Part shown: piece after piece, positions 1 through 8,622 of the stretch
How positions within the stretch are numbered: the stretch's first letter is position 1
Layout: each line of letters opens with the position of its first letter
DNA from: Wenzhouxiangella sp042310355
GTDB lineage: Bacteria > Pseudomonadota > Gammaproteobacteria > Xanthomonadales > Wenzhouxiangellaceae
Reading direction: 5' to 3'
Assembly: GCF_042310355.1 (NCBI RefSeq)
Contig: NZ_JBHJMR010000015.1
Coordinates: 6,944-70,943, forward strand
DNA length: 64,000 nt
Made by a program: the position numbers and the translations under genes
The notes under the pieces: generated by a model
The model's input: only the letters and a program-made list of their open reading frames with translations
Databases searched by the model: none
Told to the model about the DNA's origin: nothing

Positions 1-1
1 C

Positions 2-1000
2 TACGTCAACGCCCTCAACCACGCGGTCGTCGCCGACAAGCTGGCCGCGCTCGAGGGGGCCGAGGCTGCGCGCGTTACCGCCTCGGGCATGGGCGCGATC
101 AGCGCGGTGTTGCTGAGCCTGATGAAGCCGGGCGATCACGCCGTGATCCTCGACGGCCTCTATGGCGGCACCACGGACCTGATCGAAGGCCTGCTCGAGC
201 CGATGGGCATGCGCTTCACCACGTGGAACGGCGAGCCGGATTCGCTGCCCGCCCTGTTCGAAGACGACACCCGGCTGCTGATGGTCGAGTCCCCCACCAA
301 CCCGCTGCTGTCGATCGTCGACCTGGCCGCCACGGCGAAGATCGCGAAGGCGAACGGCGTCGTGAGCTTTATCGACAACACCTTCGCCACGCCCATCCTG
401 CAACGGCCGATCGAGCACGGCTTCGACCTGGTCATGCACTCGGCCACCAAGTACCTCGGCGGGCACTCGGACCTGCTCTGCGGCGCGCTGGCCGGCTCGA
501 ATGAACTGATCGATCGCATCCATCCCAACATCGTCCGCCTGGGCGCGACGCTCAACGGCCAGGACCTGGCCCTGCTCGAGCGATCGATCAAGACCCTGGG
601 CATTCGGGTCGAGCGGGCCTCGGACAATGCGGGCGAACTGGCGCGGGGGCTCCATGCTGACGACCGCATCGCCGAAGTGCGCTATCCCGGGCTCGCCGGT
701 CACCCCGGACACTCGATCGCCGCCGCCCAGATGAGCGGCTTCGGCGCGATGCTCAGCTTCCGGCTCGACGATTCGATCGCCCCCGAAACCTTCCTCGACC
801 GGCTCGAGCTGATCCGCCCGGCGATCAGCCTCGGCGGCGTGGAATCAACCGTCAGCCAGCCGTCGAAGACCAGCCATGCCAAGCTCACGGCCACCAAGCG
901 CGAAACGCTCGGCATCGACGACCGCCTGATGCGACTGTCGGTGGGCATCGAGGGAGTGGATGATCTCTGGGCGGATCTGGATCAGGCGTTGAGGACGTAA
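2..1000 (+). CDS. Cys/Met metabolism PLP-dependent enzyme (cystathionine gamma-synthase/beta-lyase family), 5' truncated
   Basis: A PLP-dependent lyase or synthase of sulfur amino-acid metabolism. The reading frame is open from base 2, so the N-terminus lies outside the window; about 332 residues remain of a usual 380-400. The motif SATKYLGGHSD contains the likely Schiff-base lysine (codon at 449-451), and LYGGT and FIDNTFATP are typical of the family. The C-terminal LGGVESTVSQPS segment is also family-typical. Sequence alone does not separate cystathionine gamma-synthase, beta-lyase and methionine gamma-lyase. The gene is convergent with the S9 peptidase across an inverted-repeat spacer. Confidence 0.9.
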   Translation, partial: YVNALNHAVVADKLAALEGAEAARVTASGMGAISAVLLSLMKPGDHAVILDGLYGGTTDLIEGLLEPMGMRFTTWNGEPDSLPALFEDDTRLLMVESPTNPLLSIVDLAATAKIAKANGVVSFIDNTFATPILQRPIEHGFDLVMHSATKYLGGHSDLLCGALAGSNELIDRIHPNIVRLGATLNGQDLALLERSIKTLGIRVERASDNAGELARGLHADDRIAEVRYPGLAGHPGHSIAAAQMSGFGAMLSFRLDDSIAPETFLDRLELIRPAISLGGVESTVSQPSKTSHAKLTATKRETLGIDDRLMRLSVGIEGVDDLWADLDQALRT

Positions 1001-1035
1001 AGCCGAACGGCGGTGTTGTAGCGACAATCAAAATC

Positions 1036-1201
1036 TTTAAAACGCAAAGACGCAAAGACGCGAAGAAAAGCATAAAACCACGAAAGGCACGGAAGAAGAA
1101 GGTTTCTGGTTCTTCCAGTTTCCGCGTATCCAGTGATTCTATTGTTTTCTCGGTTTTTCTTTTTCTTTCTTCGCGTCTTCGCGTCTTTGCGTTTCAAAGG
1201 T
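1036..1201. repeat. Head-to-head inverted element, CGCAAAGA word family
   Basis: Tandem words CGCAAAGACGCAAAGACGCG at about 1041 are mirrored by TTCGCGTCTTCGCGTCTTTG at about 1170. The arms enclose about 90 bp of unrelated sequence. The transcript would form a long hairpin between two convergent genes, so it could serve as a bidirectional terminator. A second member of the same word family is at 40205-40365. Confidence 0.75.
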
Positions 1202-1237
1202 TTTTGCAGACGACCATTCGGCCGACTCCGGACGGGA

Positions 1238-3277
1238 CTAACGCCCGCCCGGCTCGGCGAAGCCCGCGAACCACTCGCGCACTTCCTCGTACCAGTACAG
1301 GGAGTTGTTGGGCTTCAGGACCCAGTGGTTCTCGTCGGGGAAGTAGATCAGGCGCGATTCGATGTCCTTGCTTTGCAACGTGCGGAACAGCTCGAAGGCC
1401 TGGCCGACGGGCACGCGCAGGTCCTGCTGGCCGTGGATGATCAGCGCCGGGGTGTCGAAGTCTTCAGCGTAATAGTGCGGTGAGATCTCCTGGTAGATCT
1501 CGGGCACTTCCCAGAAGTTGCCGAAGCGGTTCGCGTGCACGGCGAAGTCCGCGGCCATCTGCGAGTACATGTTGTAGACCGGCGCGTGGATCATCAGCGC
1601 GTTGAAGGGGTGATCCTTGCCCAGCAGGATGGATGACAGGTAGCCGCCGTAGCTGCCGCCGCCGGCGACCATGCGATCGTCGTCGATCCATTCCTGGTCT
1701 TCGAACCACTCGGCCGCGGCGATGGTGTCGTTGTAGGGCGCGGTGATCCAGTCGGGGTTGATGTAGTCGACAAAATCCTGACCGAAGCCCGAAGAACCGT
1801 GGAAGTTGTGCCAGGCGGTGACGTAACCCCAGGACGCGAACGTCTGGGCATTCCAGCGGAAGTGGAAAGTGTCGTTGATCGACCCGTGCGGGCCGCCGTG
1901 AATGAGCAAGAACAGGGGGTATTCCTTGCTGTCGTCGAAACCGGGCGGATAGTTGACCCACATCTGGATGTCGGCGCCGTCGTGGCCGGTGTAGGTCACC
2001 GACTCGTAGCTGCCGGCGTCGACCGAATCGAGCAGCTCCTTGTTGATCGTGCTCAGGCGGGCAGCCTCGCCGTTGTCGGCGTCGATGCGGACCAGGCGGG
2101 GCGGATAGAGGAAGCTCTGGTTGGTGCCGACCAGGGTGCCGTCATCGGCAACGGCCAGGTCGCCGTAGCTGGTCTCGGCGGTAATGGCGCGCGGCTGGCG
2201 GCCCTGGACGTCGATGAAGAATACGCGCACCGTGCCGGCGTCGTCGATCGAGCCATAGAAGCCGCTGGCGTCGGGCGCCCAGACCAGGCCCGAAGCGGAG
2301 CGATCCCAGCTTGCGGTGATGTTGCGCTGCTCACCGGTGTCGAGGTCGACCAGGACGATGTCTTGCGTATCGCCGTAGAAGCCGACGATGTCCTGCTGCA
2401 GGTAGGCCAGGGTCTCGCCGTCGGGGCTGAACATGGGCGTGCTGTCGTTGGCTTCGCTGTCGGCGGTGATATTGTCGGCCGACTCGCCGCCGATCTCGGC
2501 CAGGAAGACGTCGTAGTCGGGGTCGACACCATCGCGCTTGCGATCGGCGACGAACGCGATATGCGTTTCTTCCGGATGAATATCGTAGCTGCCCGCGCCG
2601 GCGCCCGAGCGCGAAAGCTGGCGATCCAGCGGCTGGGTCAGCGGCTCGACGTCACCGCCGTCGGCCGGGATGCGGAAGACGTGGTTCTGGCGCTCCTCGT
2701 CGATCCAGTGATCCCAGGACGAGTAAGGCAGGGCGTTCCACTGGTGGGCGGAGACCTTCGATTCCTTTTCTTCCTCGAGTTTCTCTTCCATCTCGTCCCA
2801 GTTCATGTCCGGGTACACGCTGGAGACGAAGTAGATGTGTTCGCCGACCCACTTCAGGCCGCTCAAGCCCGTGGGTACGTCGCTGACGCGCTCGGCCTCG
2901 CCGGGGCCGTCCATGCTCAGCACGTAGATCTGTCCGGCGTCGTCGTCACCGCGCTTGGCGACGAAGGCCAGCCGGTCGCCGTCGGGCGAGAAAACCGGAC
3001 TGGAAGCATCCTGGCCCTCGACGGTCAACGGCCGTTCGACCGAGCCGTCGGCGGCGAACAGCCAAAGGCGCGTCTCGCCCTTGTCCTCCTCGACGTCGTA
3101 GTCGGTCACCGGCGCGACGATCCAGTCGCCGCCGGGCGAGATCACCGGCGAGCCGATGCGATCGAGCTCCCACAGCACCTCGGCCGACAGAACCTTGCGT
3201 TCATCGTCGCCGTTGTCTTCCTGCGCGAACGCCAGGATCGGGAGGAGGAATAGCAGGCTTAGCAGCAATCTCTTCAT
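1238..3277 (-). CDS. S9 family peptidase (prolyl oligopeptidase / dipeptidyl peptidase type), exported
   Basis: A serine peptidase of 679 residues that starts with a clear signal peptide (MKRLLLSLLFLLPILAFAQE), so it probably acts in the periplasm on oligopeptides. The middle of the protein has WD40/TolB-like propeller repeats with recurring SPDG motifs (for example VFSPDGDRLAFV). The C-terminal alpha/beta-hydrolase domain has the nucleophile in GGGSYGGY (Ser542), an acid in HGQQDLRVP (Asp619) and the histidine in ENHWVL (His651). Length is normal for the family. It stands alone, with repeat-bearing gaps on both sides. The exact substrate is unknown. Confidence 0.93.
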   Translation of the reverse strand: MKRLLLSLLFLLPILAFAQEDNGDDERKVLSAEVLWELDRIGSPVISPGGDWIVAPVTDYDVEEDKGETRLWLFAADGSVERPLTVEGQDASSPVFSPDGDRLAFVAKRGDDDAGQIYVLSMDGPGEAERVSDVPTGLSGLKWVGEHIYFVSSVYPDMNWDEMEEKLEEEKESKVSAHQWNALPYSSWDHWIDEERQNHVFRIPADGGDVEPLTQPLDRQLSRSGAGAGSYDIHPEETHIAFVADRKRDGVDPDYDVFLAEIGGESADNITADSEANDSTPMFSPDGETLAYLQQDIVGFYGDTQDIVLVDLDTGEQRNITASWDRSASGLVWAPDASGFYGSIDDAGTVRVFFIDVQGRQPRAITAETSYGDLAVADDGTLVGTNQSFLYPPRLVRIDADNGEAARLSTINKELLDSVDAGSYESVTYTGHDGADIQMWVNYPPGFDDSKEYPLFLLIHGGPHGSINDTFHFRWNAQTFASWGYVTAWHNFHGSSGFGQDFVDYINPDWITAPYNDTIAAAEWFEDQEWIDDDRMVAGGGSYGGYLSSILLGKDHPFNALMIHAPVYNMYSQMAADFAVHANRFGNFWEVPEIYQEISPHYYAEDFDTPALIIHGQQDLRVPVGQAFELFRTLQSKDIESRLIYFPDENHWVLKPNNSLYWYEEVREWFAGFAEPGGR

Positions 3278-3307
3278 TGTTTGCCCTCTTCAAGCGGTTG
3301 TTGAATA

Positions 3308-3388
3308 AGGAACCACCGAACGCACCGAAAACACCGAAACGAAATCGAGCATCATTTTTCAGTGTCTTTCGGTGTCTTCGGTGGTTTC
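3308..3388. repeat. Head-to-head inverted element, CACCGAA word family
   Basis: The left arm (GAACCACCGAACGCACCGAA and on) is mirrored by GTGTCTTTCGGTGTCTTCGG and a following GTGGTTTC, with about 25 bp between. It lies between the start of the peptidase gene and the end of the DUF3299 gene, both on the minus strand. The same words return at 41135-41330. Confidence 0.75.
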
Positions 3389-3399
3389 TCCTGTTTCAT

Positions 3400-3888
3400 T
3401 TATCCGGAATACGGTTTGAGCGAATCCACCGCCATCGTGTAGGCCGAGTCGGCGGTTTCGTTGGAGACTTCCTCGATGTTCAGGGTGCCTTCCATGTAGA
3501 AGGCGTCCCAGATGTTGACCATCTCGATCGGTTCTTCGAGACGGCCGTAGATGATCTGGTTGGCCGGCGGCGGCGGGACGTGAATGCAGGCGCCGAAATA
3601 AGGCACCAGGAAGAAGGTCCTGAGCCTGCCCTTGCCGTCGGTTTCGACCGGCACGACGAAGCCGGGCACGCGAATCTTCTCGCCGTCGAGCTCGCCCACG
3701 GTCTCCCAGGACTGGAATTCCTCGGCCGAGGCGTAGCCGGAGTGGTCGACATCTTCCGACTCACTCAGCCAGGCGTCGGCTTCTTCCTCCGGCATGAGTT
3801 CGAGCCACTCAATCTCTCGCGCTTCCCCGGCCATCGCGGACGCGGCGAAGAGAAGCAGCACCATCGAAATCAGTGATCTGGTCAGCAT
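3400..3888 (-). CDS. DUF3299 family exported protein, end of the zinc-starvation operon
   Basis: A 162-residue protein with an N-terminal signal segment (MLTRSLISMVLLLFAASAMA). The DUF3299 core is seen in VPGFVVPVETDGKG, FFLVPYFGACIHVPPPP and MVNIWDAFYMEGTL. The frame stays open upstream of the chosen ATG, but AAGGAA sits just before it and the signal peptide starts there. Proteins of this family sit beside the ABC pair and the His-rich protein in zinc-regulated loci such as V. cholerae zrg and P. aeruginosa PA4063-PA4066 (from memory). I infer a periplasmic role in zinc acquisition; the biochemical role is not established. Confidence 0.88.
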   Translation of the reverse strand: MLTRSLISMVLLLFAASAMAGEAREIEWLELMPEEEADAWLSESEDVDHSGYASAEEFQSWETVGELDGEKIRVPGFVVPVETDGKGRLRTFFLVPYFGACIHVPPPPANQIIYGRLEEPIEMVNIWDAFYMEGTLNIEEVSNETADSAYTMAVDSLKPYSG

Positions 3889-3947
3889 GTCGTTCCTTGA
3901 AGATTGGTTCGCTTGATGGCTGTAAGACCCGGTGTGGCGCGGCGCGT

Positions 3948-5213
3948 TCAAGTCCGGACCTGCATGCCGTCGGTCAACGTTCTCCGGTAGGCCATGGTAG
4001 CCGGAACCAGGGCCACGAGCAGTCCAGCAAGCGCAATCAGGGCCAGAACGGCCACCTGCCAGGCCTGGGGCAGACCCGGACCGACGGCCAGGCCGAAGGT
4101 GTCGAGCACCCAGGGCGCGGCCAGTGCGAGGCTCGCCATCGCGACCAGCACGCCCAGCAGGATCCCGGCCACGGTGATCAGGCCCGCCTCGAATACCAGG
4201 AGTGCGGCGACTTGCCAGGGTCGGGCGCCGTTGGCTCGCAGAATGGCCATTTCCCGCCGGCGCTCGTTGAGCGTGGTCATCAGAACCGTCAGCATCCCCA
4301 GCAGGCCGGTGATCACGACCAGGGCGGCGACAATGCGCAGCACCTGCTCGGCGACCCCGGTGATGCGCCACAGTTGCTGCAGGGTGATCCCCGGCATCGT
4401 GGCTGTCAGTGCTTCCGGTCGGTACTCGTTGAGTTCTCTTTGCAGGCCGAAGACCGCCGCACGGGTATTGAGCCCGACCAGCATGGCGGTAATCGATTCG
4501 GGCGTCAGTTGCTCGCGCTGCTGCCTGGCCTCGTCGGGGGTCAGCCCGGAACCGGGACGATGAACCCCGCCCTGCCAACCGGTGTGAATCGCCTCATAGG
4601 CGGCGAGTGAAATGTACAGCGACTGATCCACCGGGGTGCCGGTGGGTGCAAGCACGCCCGATATCTCGAACGGGTGGTCGTCGTGCTCGTGCAGGCTGAC
4701 GTTGCCGCCACCGTGTGCAATGGCGATTCGATCGCCGGGGGCGTACCCGAGCTTTCTCGCGACCTGGTAGCCGACCACGACATCGTAGAGATCGTCGAAA
4801 GCCTCGCCATCGCGAAAGCCCAGGGCCTGACTGTCGCCGTAGCGGTAGTGTTCGAAAAAGGCGCCGGTCGTTCCGGTCACCCGGTAGCCCCGGTGGCTGT
4901 CTCCCAGAGAAATCGGGATGGTCCACGCCACGCTGCGGTGGTCGGCCACCATCCGGTAGGTCGACCAGGACACGTTGTTGGTGGGACTGCCGAGGCCGAA
5001 CACGGAGTAGAGCAGGAGCTGCACAGGCGCCGTGCGGGCGCCAACGATCAGGTCGGTGCCGCTGACCGAGCGATAGAAACCCTCGCGAACTTCGGTCCGG
5101 AGTTGTTCGACCATGACCAGCAAGGCGATGGACAGGGCGATCGTCACCACCGTCATGACCACGCTGAAGCGTCGGTTGAGAAGCGAATGCCAGGCGAGCG
5201 AGAAGAGCTTCAT
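3948..5213 (-). CDS. FtsX/MacB-type ABC transporter permease of the zinc-starvation locus
   Basis: A 421-residue inner-membrane permease: one N-terminal membrane segment (FSVVMTVVTIALSIALLVMV), a periplasmic domain of about 230 residues (GADLIVG-like start SGTDLIVGARTAP), then three C-terminal membrane segments with an FtsX domain (NERRREMAILRANGARPWQV). It overlaps the upstream ATPase gene by 4 bp (ATGA), so the two are translationally coupled and probably form one complex. This permease type usually handles lipoproteins or periplasmic substrates rather than ions directly. The Zur-controlled setting suggests help in zinc delivery. Confidence 0.92.
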   Translation of the reverse strand: MKLFSLAWHSLLNRRFSVVMTVVTIALSIALLVMVEQLRTEVREGFYRSVSGTDLIVGARTAPVQLLLYSVFGLGSPTNNVSWSTYRMVADHRSVAWTIPISLGDSHRGYRVTGTTGAFFEHYRYGDSQALGFRDGEAFDDLYDVVVGYQVARKLGYAPGDRIAIAHGGGNVSLHEHDDHPFEISGVLAPTGTPVDQSLYISLAAYEAIHTGWQGGVHRPGSGLTPDEARQQREQLTPESITAMLVGLNTRAAVFGLQRELNEYRPEALTATMPGITLQQLWRITGVAEQVLRIVAALVVITGLLGMLTVLMTTLNERRREMAILRANGARPWQVAALLVFEAGLITVAGILLGVLVAMASLALAAPWVLDTFGLAVGPGLPQAWQVAVLALIALAGLLVALVPATMAYRRTLTDGMQVRT

Positions 5214-5905
5214 GCCGGCTCCGCCGCCGCGTTGACTTCCGGAAGGCTGACCCGCCGATCGAACCGGTCGGCCAGCGCCTGATCGTGGCTGACGAAAAGC
5301 ATCGTGGCGCCGGCGGAGTCGACCTGCTCGAACAACAGGTCGAGGAAGGCGTCGCGCCGATCGGCGTCGAGCGCCGAGGTCGGCTCGTCGGCCAGGACCA
5401 GTTCCGGCGCGCCGATCAGGGCCCGGGCCGCCGCGGCTCGCTGTTGCTGGCCGACGCTCAACGCACCCGCCTTGCGCGACCAGAGGCCGGGTTCAAGATC
5501 CATCGCCTCAAGCAGGCGACACGCCGCCTTGTGTACATCGCCGGCACGTTCGGCGCGGTTGCGGGAGAAGCGGCAGGGCAGGATCACATTGCCGATCACG
5601 TCGAGCCAGGGCAGGAGATTGAACTGCTGGAATATCACGCCGACATGGTCGGCCCGGAGACGATCGCGCGCCGGACCGGAGAGCGTTTCCAACCGGGAAC
5701 CGGCGAGCGCGATACTGCCGCGGTCGGGCCGGGCCAGGCCCGCGATCAGTGCCAACAGCGTGGACTTGCCGGAACCACTCGGCCCGTACAGGAAAACGCG
5801 CTCTCCCTGTGCCAGGCTGAAGGCATCGAGGGCGATGACCGTGGGCTGCCCGGCTTGCCAGGCAAAGCGTACGTCACGTAGTTCGAGCAGGGATTTCGGG
5901 GTCAT
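5210..5905 (-). CDS. LolD-type ABC transporter ATP-binding protein of the zinc-starvation locus
   Basis: A 231-residue ATPase with all expected motifs: Walker A GPSGSGKST, Q-loop region FQQFNLLPWLDV, signature LSVGQQQRAAAARAL, Walker B LVLADEPTSALD and switch histidine FVSHDQ. It belongs to the MacB/LolD class that pairs with FtsX-type permeases, matching its downstream partner. The start codon at 5905 directly abuts the stop of the His-rich gene, so the genes form one operon from the Zur-controlled promoter. Confidence 0.93.
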   Translation of the reverse strand: MTPKSLLELRDVRFAWQAGQPTVIALDAFSLAQGERVFLYGPSGSGKSTLLALIAGLARPDRGSIALAGSRLETLSGPARDRLRADHVGVIFQQFNLLPWLDVIGNVILPCRFSRNRAERAGDVHKAACRLLEAMDLEPGLWSRKAGALSVGQQQRAAAARALIGAPELVLADEPTSALDADRRDAFLDLLFEQVDSAGATMLFVSHDQALADRFDRRVSLPEVNAAAEPA

Positions 5906-6532
5906 TCAATCGAACCGCATCCGGAAATTCTCACTGTCGAGGCGATGGCTGGCGGCGCCGGCATCGCTGAGCACGTCGATTCGGATCGAGCGATTGTCGG
6001 GAAAGCCCTCGAACAGGTCGATGTCCAGCCAGGGCAATCGCCGGGACGGTTCGCAGCTTATCACGGCACTGACATGAAAGGCCCCGTGGCCGCCGCTCGG
6101 GCTTCGAGTGTGGGCCGTCTCCCGGTGGCCGTGGTCATGATCGTGGTCGTGGTTCTGATCGTGGCCATTCTCGGGCTGCGTTTCGTGACCATCGTCGTGC
6201 GAAGCCGCGTAACCGATCGTATCGATCTCGCTCGAAACCACACGGCAATCCGACTCGGGGTCGGGCTGCAGCCATTCGCCCGCTTCGAGGCGCGCCAGAG
6301 CAGCGTCGAGGCGTCCGCGCTGCTGGTCGTTTCGAGGCGGATGTTCGAACCCCACCAGGTTGTGGCCCGGCAATTCAAGCATGAGCTGCCACTGACCCGA
6401 GTCCTGGGCCAGGGAACCGATGCCGTGACCGTGTTCGTGGGCGGCGTGTTCTCGGCGCGCTTGTTCGGCCAACGCGCAACCGGGCACGCCGATGCAGGCG
6501 GCAAGCACGCAGTAGATGATTTTCGTATTCAC
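5906..6532 (-). CDS. ZrgA-like His-rich zinc-regulated protein (DUF2796)
   Basis: A small exported protein of about 208 residues. The signal peptide is VNTKIIYCVLAACIGVPGCALA from a GTG start at 6532. An in-frame ATG at 6577 would give a start reading MLYYNN, but those codons are the Zur operator itself, so the GTG is preferred. The DUF2796 body has EHGHGIGSLAQDSGQWQLML near the start and a His/Asp cluster (HDQNHDHDHDHGHRE) that looks like a zinc-binding loop. It heads the operon with the LolD/FtsX pair and DUF3299. The likely role is periplasmic zinc capture during zinc limitation. Confidence 0.88.
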   Translation of the reverse strand: MNTKIIYCVLAACIGVPGCALAEQARREHAAHEHGHGIGSLAQDSGQWQLMLELPGHNLVGFEHPPRNDQQRGRLDAALARLEAGEWLQPDPESDCRVVSSEIDTIGYAASHDDGHETQPENGHDQNHDHDHDHGHRETAHTRSPSGGHGAFHVSAVISCEPSRRLPWLDIDLFEGFPDNRSIRIDVLSDAGAASHRLDSENFRMRFD

Positions 6533-6559
6533 GAGCGAGTACCTGTTGCCAGCAAGAAA

Positions 6560-6579
6560 GTTGTTATAATATAACATTC
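6560..6579. promoter_or_regulatory. Zur box
   Basis: The palindrome TTGTTATAATATAACATT matches the gammaproteobacterial Zur operator core GTTATANTATAAC exactly. It is about 30 bp upstream of the ZrgA-like GTG and about 22 bp upstream of the divergent MerC-like gene, so it can repress both when zinc is plentiful. Confidence 0.88.
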
Positions 6580-6599
6580 ACGTAATCGGAAACAAGCGA

Positions 6600-7013
6600 A
6601 TGCGCTTTCGCCTCTCGACCGACCGCATCGGACTGTTCGTCGCAATCGGCTGCGGGCTTCACTGCGCGGCGCTAAGCGGCGCATTCTTGTTGTGGCCGGC
6701 ATTATGGCTCAACCGCCGGCTCTGGGAGAGCGGCCTGTGGCACTCGCTGCGCTACCTCGAGCTGGGGCTCCTCGCGCTGGCCTGGACGCTGGTGATATTC
6801 GCGTCCTGGCTGGGATGGAGACACCATCGCTGCCTGCATCCAGCCGTCATCGGCCTCACCGGGGCCATGGTCATGACCGTGGCGATCGTCACGCCACTGC
6901 ATTTTTCCGGATTCTGGGTCAGTGTGATGGCCCTGCTGGGCGGTCTGACCGTAGCCGCGGCGCACTGGCTCAACCTGCGGCTATACCGCCGTTTGCACCA
7001 AAGAGGGGCTTGA
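6600..7013 (+). CDS. MerC-like small membrane protein, divergent from the zinc operon
   Basis: A 137-residue protein with about four membrane segments. The first carries the Cys pair CGLHC (IGCGLHCAALSG) typical of MerC-domain proteins. The segments LALAWTLVIFASWLGW, GAMVMTVAIVTPL and VSVMALLGGLTVAAA follow. It shares the Zur box with the divergent ZrgA-like gene. MerC is a mercuric-ion transporter, but Zur-linked relatives are more likely metal-uptake helpers or have an unknown role. A weak GGAAAC precedes the ATG. Confidence 0.8.
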   Translation: MRFRLSTDRIGLFVAIGCGLHCAALSGAFLLWPALWLNRRLWESGLWHSLRYLELGLLALAWTLVIFASWLGWRHHRCLHPAVIGLTGAMVMTVAIVTPLHFSGFWVSVMALLGGLTVAAAHWLNLRLYRRLHQRGA

Positions 7014-7056
7014 CGCACAATTCCCCGATCCAAAAATTTTCGGGGACTCGAGAATA

Positions 7057-8418
7057 ATGAAAACCACCTCCATTCACGGCATGTGGTCGTCGCGGCTGGC
7101 CTTCATCCTGGCCGCCACCGGCTCGGCCGTCGGCCTGGGCAACATCTGGCGCTTTCCCTACATCACCTCCGAGAACGGCGGCGGCGCCTTCGTGTTGATC
7201 TACCTGGCCTGCATTCTCGTTGTCGGCCTGCCGGTTATGTTCTCCGAAATCGTCATCGGCCGGCGCGGACGCATGAGCCCGATCAATTCGCTCAAGGAGC
7301 TGTCCGACGACGCCGGCGCCACTCGCGCCTGGACCGGGATCGGCTGGATGGGCATCATCGCCGGCTTCCTGGTGCTGTCGTTCTACTCGGTGGTCGCCGG
7401 CTGGACGCTGCACTACGCTTTCACCTATTTCAAGCAGTTGCTGGGCGGGGCAGCAATCACCGACCCGGACGCGACCTTCGGCGCCCTGCTCGCCAACCCC
7501 GGTGAGCTGACTTTCTGGCACGCCATCTTCATGGTCATGACCCTGGGCGTGGTCGCCTTCGGCGTCGAGCGGGGTCTCGAGCGCGCGGTCAGCATCCTGA
7601 TGCCGGTCCTGCTGGGGCTGCTGCTGATCCTGCTGGGCTATGGCATGAGTACCGGCCACTTCGTCGAAGCGGTCGGTTTCCTGTTCAAACCCGACTGGTC
7701 GCAGGTCTCCGGCGACATGGTCGTGACGGCCATGGGCCAGGCTTTCTTCACCCTGAGCCTGGGCATGTGCGCCATCATGACCTACGGGGCCTACCTGCCG
7801 GCCGGGGTAAGCATCCCGCGCGTGGGCGTCACGGTGGCGGCGGCCGACACCGCGGTGGCGCTGATCGCGGGCCTGGCCATCTTCCCGATCGTGCTTTCCT
7901 TCGGCATCGACCCGGGCACCGGTGGTGCGGGCCTGATCTTCACCTCGCTGCCGTTGGCCTTCAACGAAATGCCCTTCGGCATCCTCTACGGCATGATGTT
8001 CTTCCTGCTGCTGTCGGTGGCCGCCTGGACCAGCTCGATCTCGCTGCTGGAACCGGCTACGGCCTACCTGGTGGAGCGCACCGACATTGGGCGCAAGGCC
8101 GCCGCCATGGTCGTCGGCGGCCTGGCCTGGATCGCCGGCATGGCATCGGTGTTCTCGTTCAACGTCTGGTCGCACGTGTCGATCGGCGGGCGCGACATCA
8201 TGAGCGCCATCGAACATGTCGCCAACAACATCATGATGCCGCTCGGCGGCATGCTGATCGCGGTGTTCGCCGGCTGGGTTCTGTCGAACAAGATCACGCA
8301 CGAGGAACTCGACCAGAAGATGCCCGACTGGGCCTTCAACACCTGGCTGTGGCTGGTGCGGGTGGTGACCCCGGCGTTGATCCTGGTGGTGGTGGCGAGT
8401 TTGATGGGGCTCATTTAG
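7057..8418 (+). CDS. Sodium-dependent neurotransmitter-symporter (NSS/SNF) family transporter
   Basis: A Na+-coupled symporter of 453 residues, LeuT-like, probably taking up amino acids or related solutes across the inner membrane. The N-terminus carries the family hallmark ATGSAVGLGNIWRFPY followed by SENGGGAF. The remaining sequence has about 11-12 hydrophobic segments. TM6 and TM8 regions are seen in GQAFFTLSLGMCAIMTYGAY and LFLLLSVAAWTSSISLLEP-type sequence. It is complete and appears to be a single transcription unit. The substrate cannot be read from the sequence. Confidence 0.93.
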   Translation: MKTTSIHGMWSSRLAFILAATGSAVGLGNIWRFPYITSENGGGAFVLIYLACILVVGLPVMFSEIVIGRRGRMSPINSLKELSDDAGATRAWTGIGWMGIIAGFLVLSFYSVVAGWTLHYAFTYFKQLLGGAAITDPDATFGALLANPGELTFWHAIFMVMTLGVVAFGVERGLERAVSILMPVLLGLLLILLGYGMSTGHFVEAVGFLFKPDWSQVSGDMVVTAMGQAFFTLSLGMCAIMTYGAYLPAGVSIPRVGVTVAAADTAVALIAGLAIFPIVLSFGIDPGTGGAGLIFTSLPLAFNEMPFGILYGMMFFLLLSVAAWTSSISLLEPATAYLVERTDIGRKAAAMVVGGLAWIAGMASVFSFNVWSHVSIGGRDIMSAIEHVANNIMMPLGGMLIAVFAGWVLSNKITHEELDQKMPDWAFNTWLWLVRVVTPALILVVVASLMGLI

Positions 8419-8461
8419 TCAGGGACGAAGGCGGGCAGGCACTGCTGGTTCGCCTATCTTC

Positions 8462-8622
8462 TGCAATGATCAAGTACCAAATTCCAAGTACCAAACAAAG
8501 ATCAATGATCGAATTTTCAATGACTCAAACTGGAGCCTTCTGAGCGCTTTCCGCTGCGTTTAGGTCATTCGATCATTGGTCATTGGACATTGTTTGAAAA
8601 TTGGAATTTGGTTCTTGATCAT
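8462..8622. repeat. Head-to-head inverted element, CCAAGTACCAAA word family
   Basis: The left arm has CAAGTACCAAATTCCAAGTA and ATGATCGAATTTTCAATGAC. The right arm mirrors it with GGTCATTCGATCATTGGTCA and TTGGAATTTGGTTCTTGATC, around about 45 bp. It fills the whole gap between two convergent genes. Related copies occur at 18228-18400 and, as a single arm, at 33898-33950. Confidence 0.75.

Noticed and set aside
1799..3253. Long plus-strand frame of 484 codons opposite the S9 peptidase gene
   Set aside because: It is the antisense of a well-supported peptidase in GC-rich sequence, with no family motif of its own. The same holds for long frames opposite glyS, gyrB, dnaN and hemL.
3889..4578. N-terminal extension of the DUF3299 frame
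   Set aside because: The frame is open to 4578 but overlaps the permease gene on the same strand in another frame and has low-complexity sequence; the signal peptide and ribosome site place the start at 3888.
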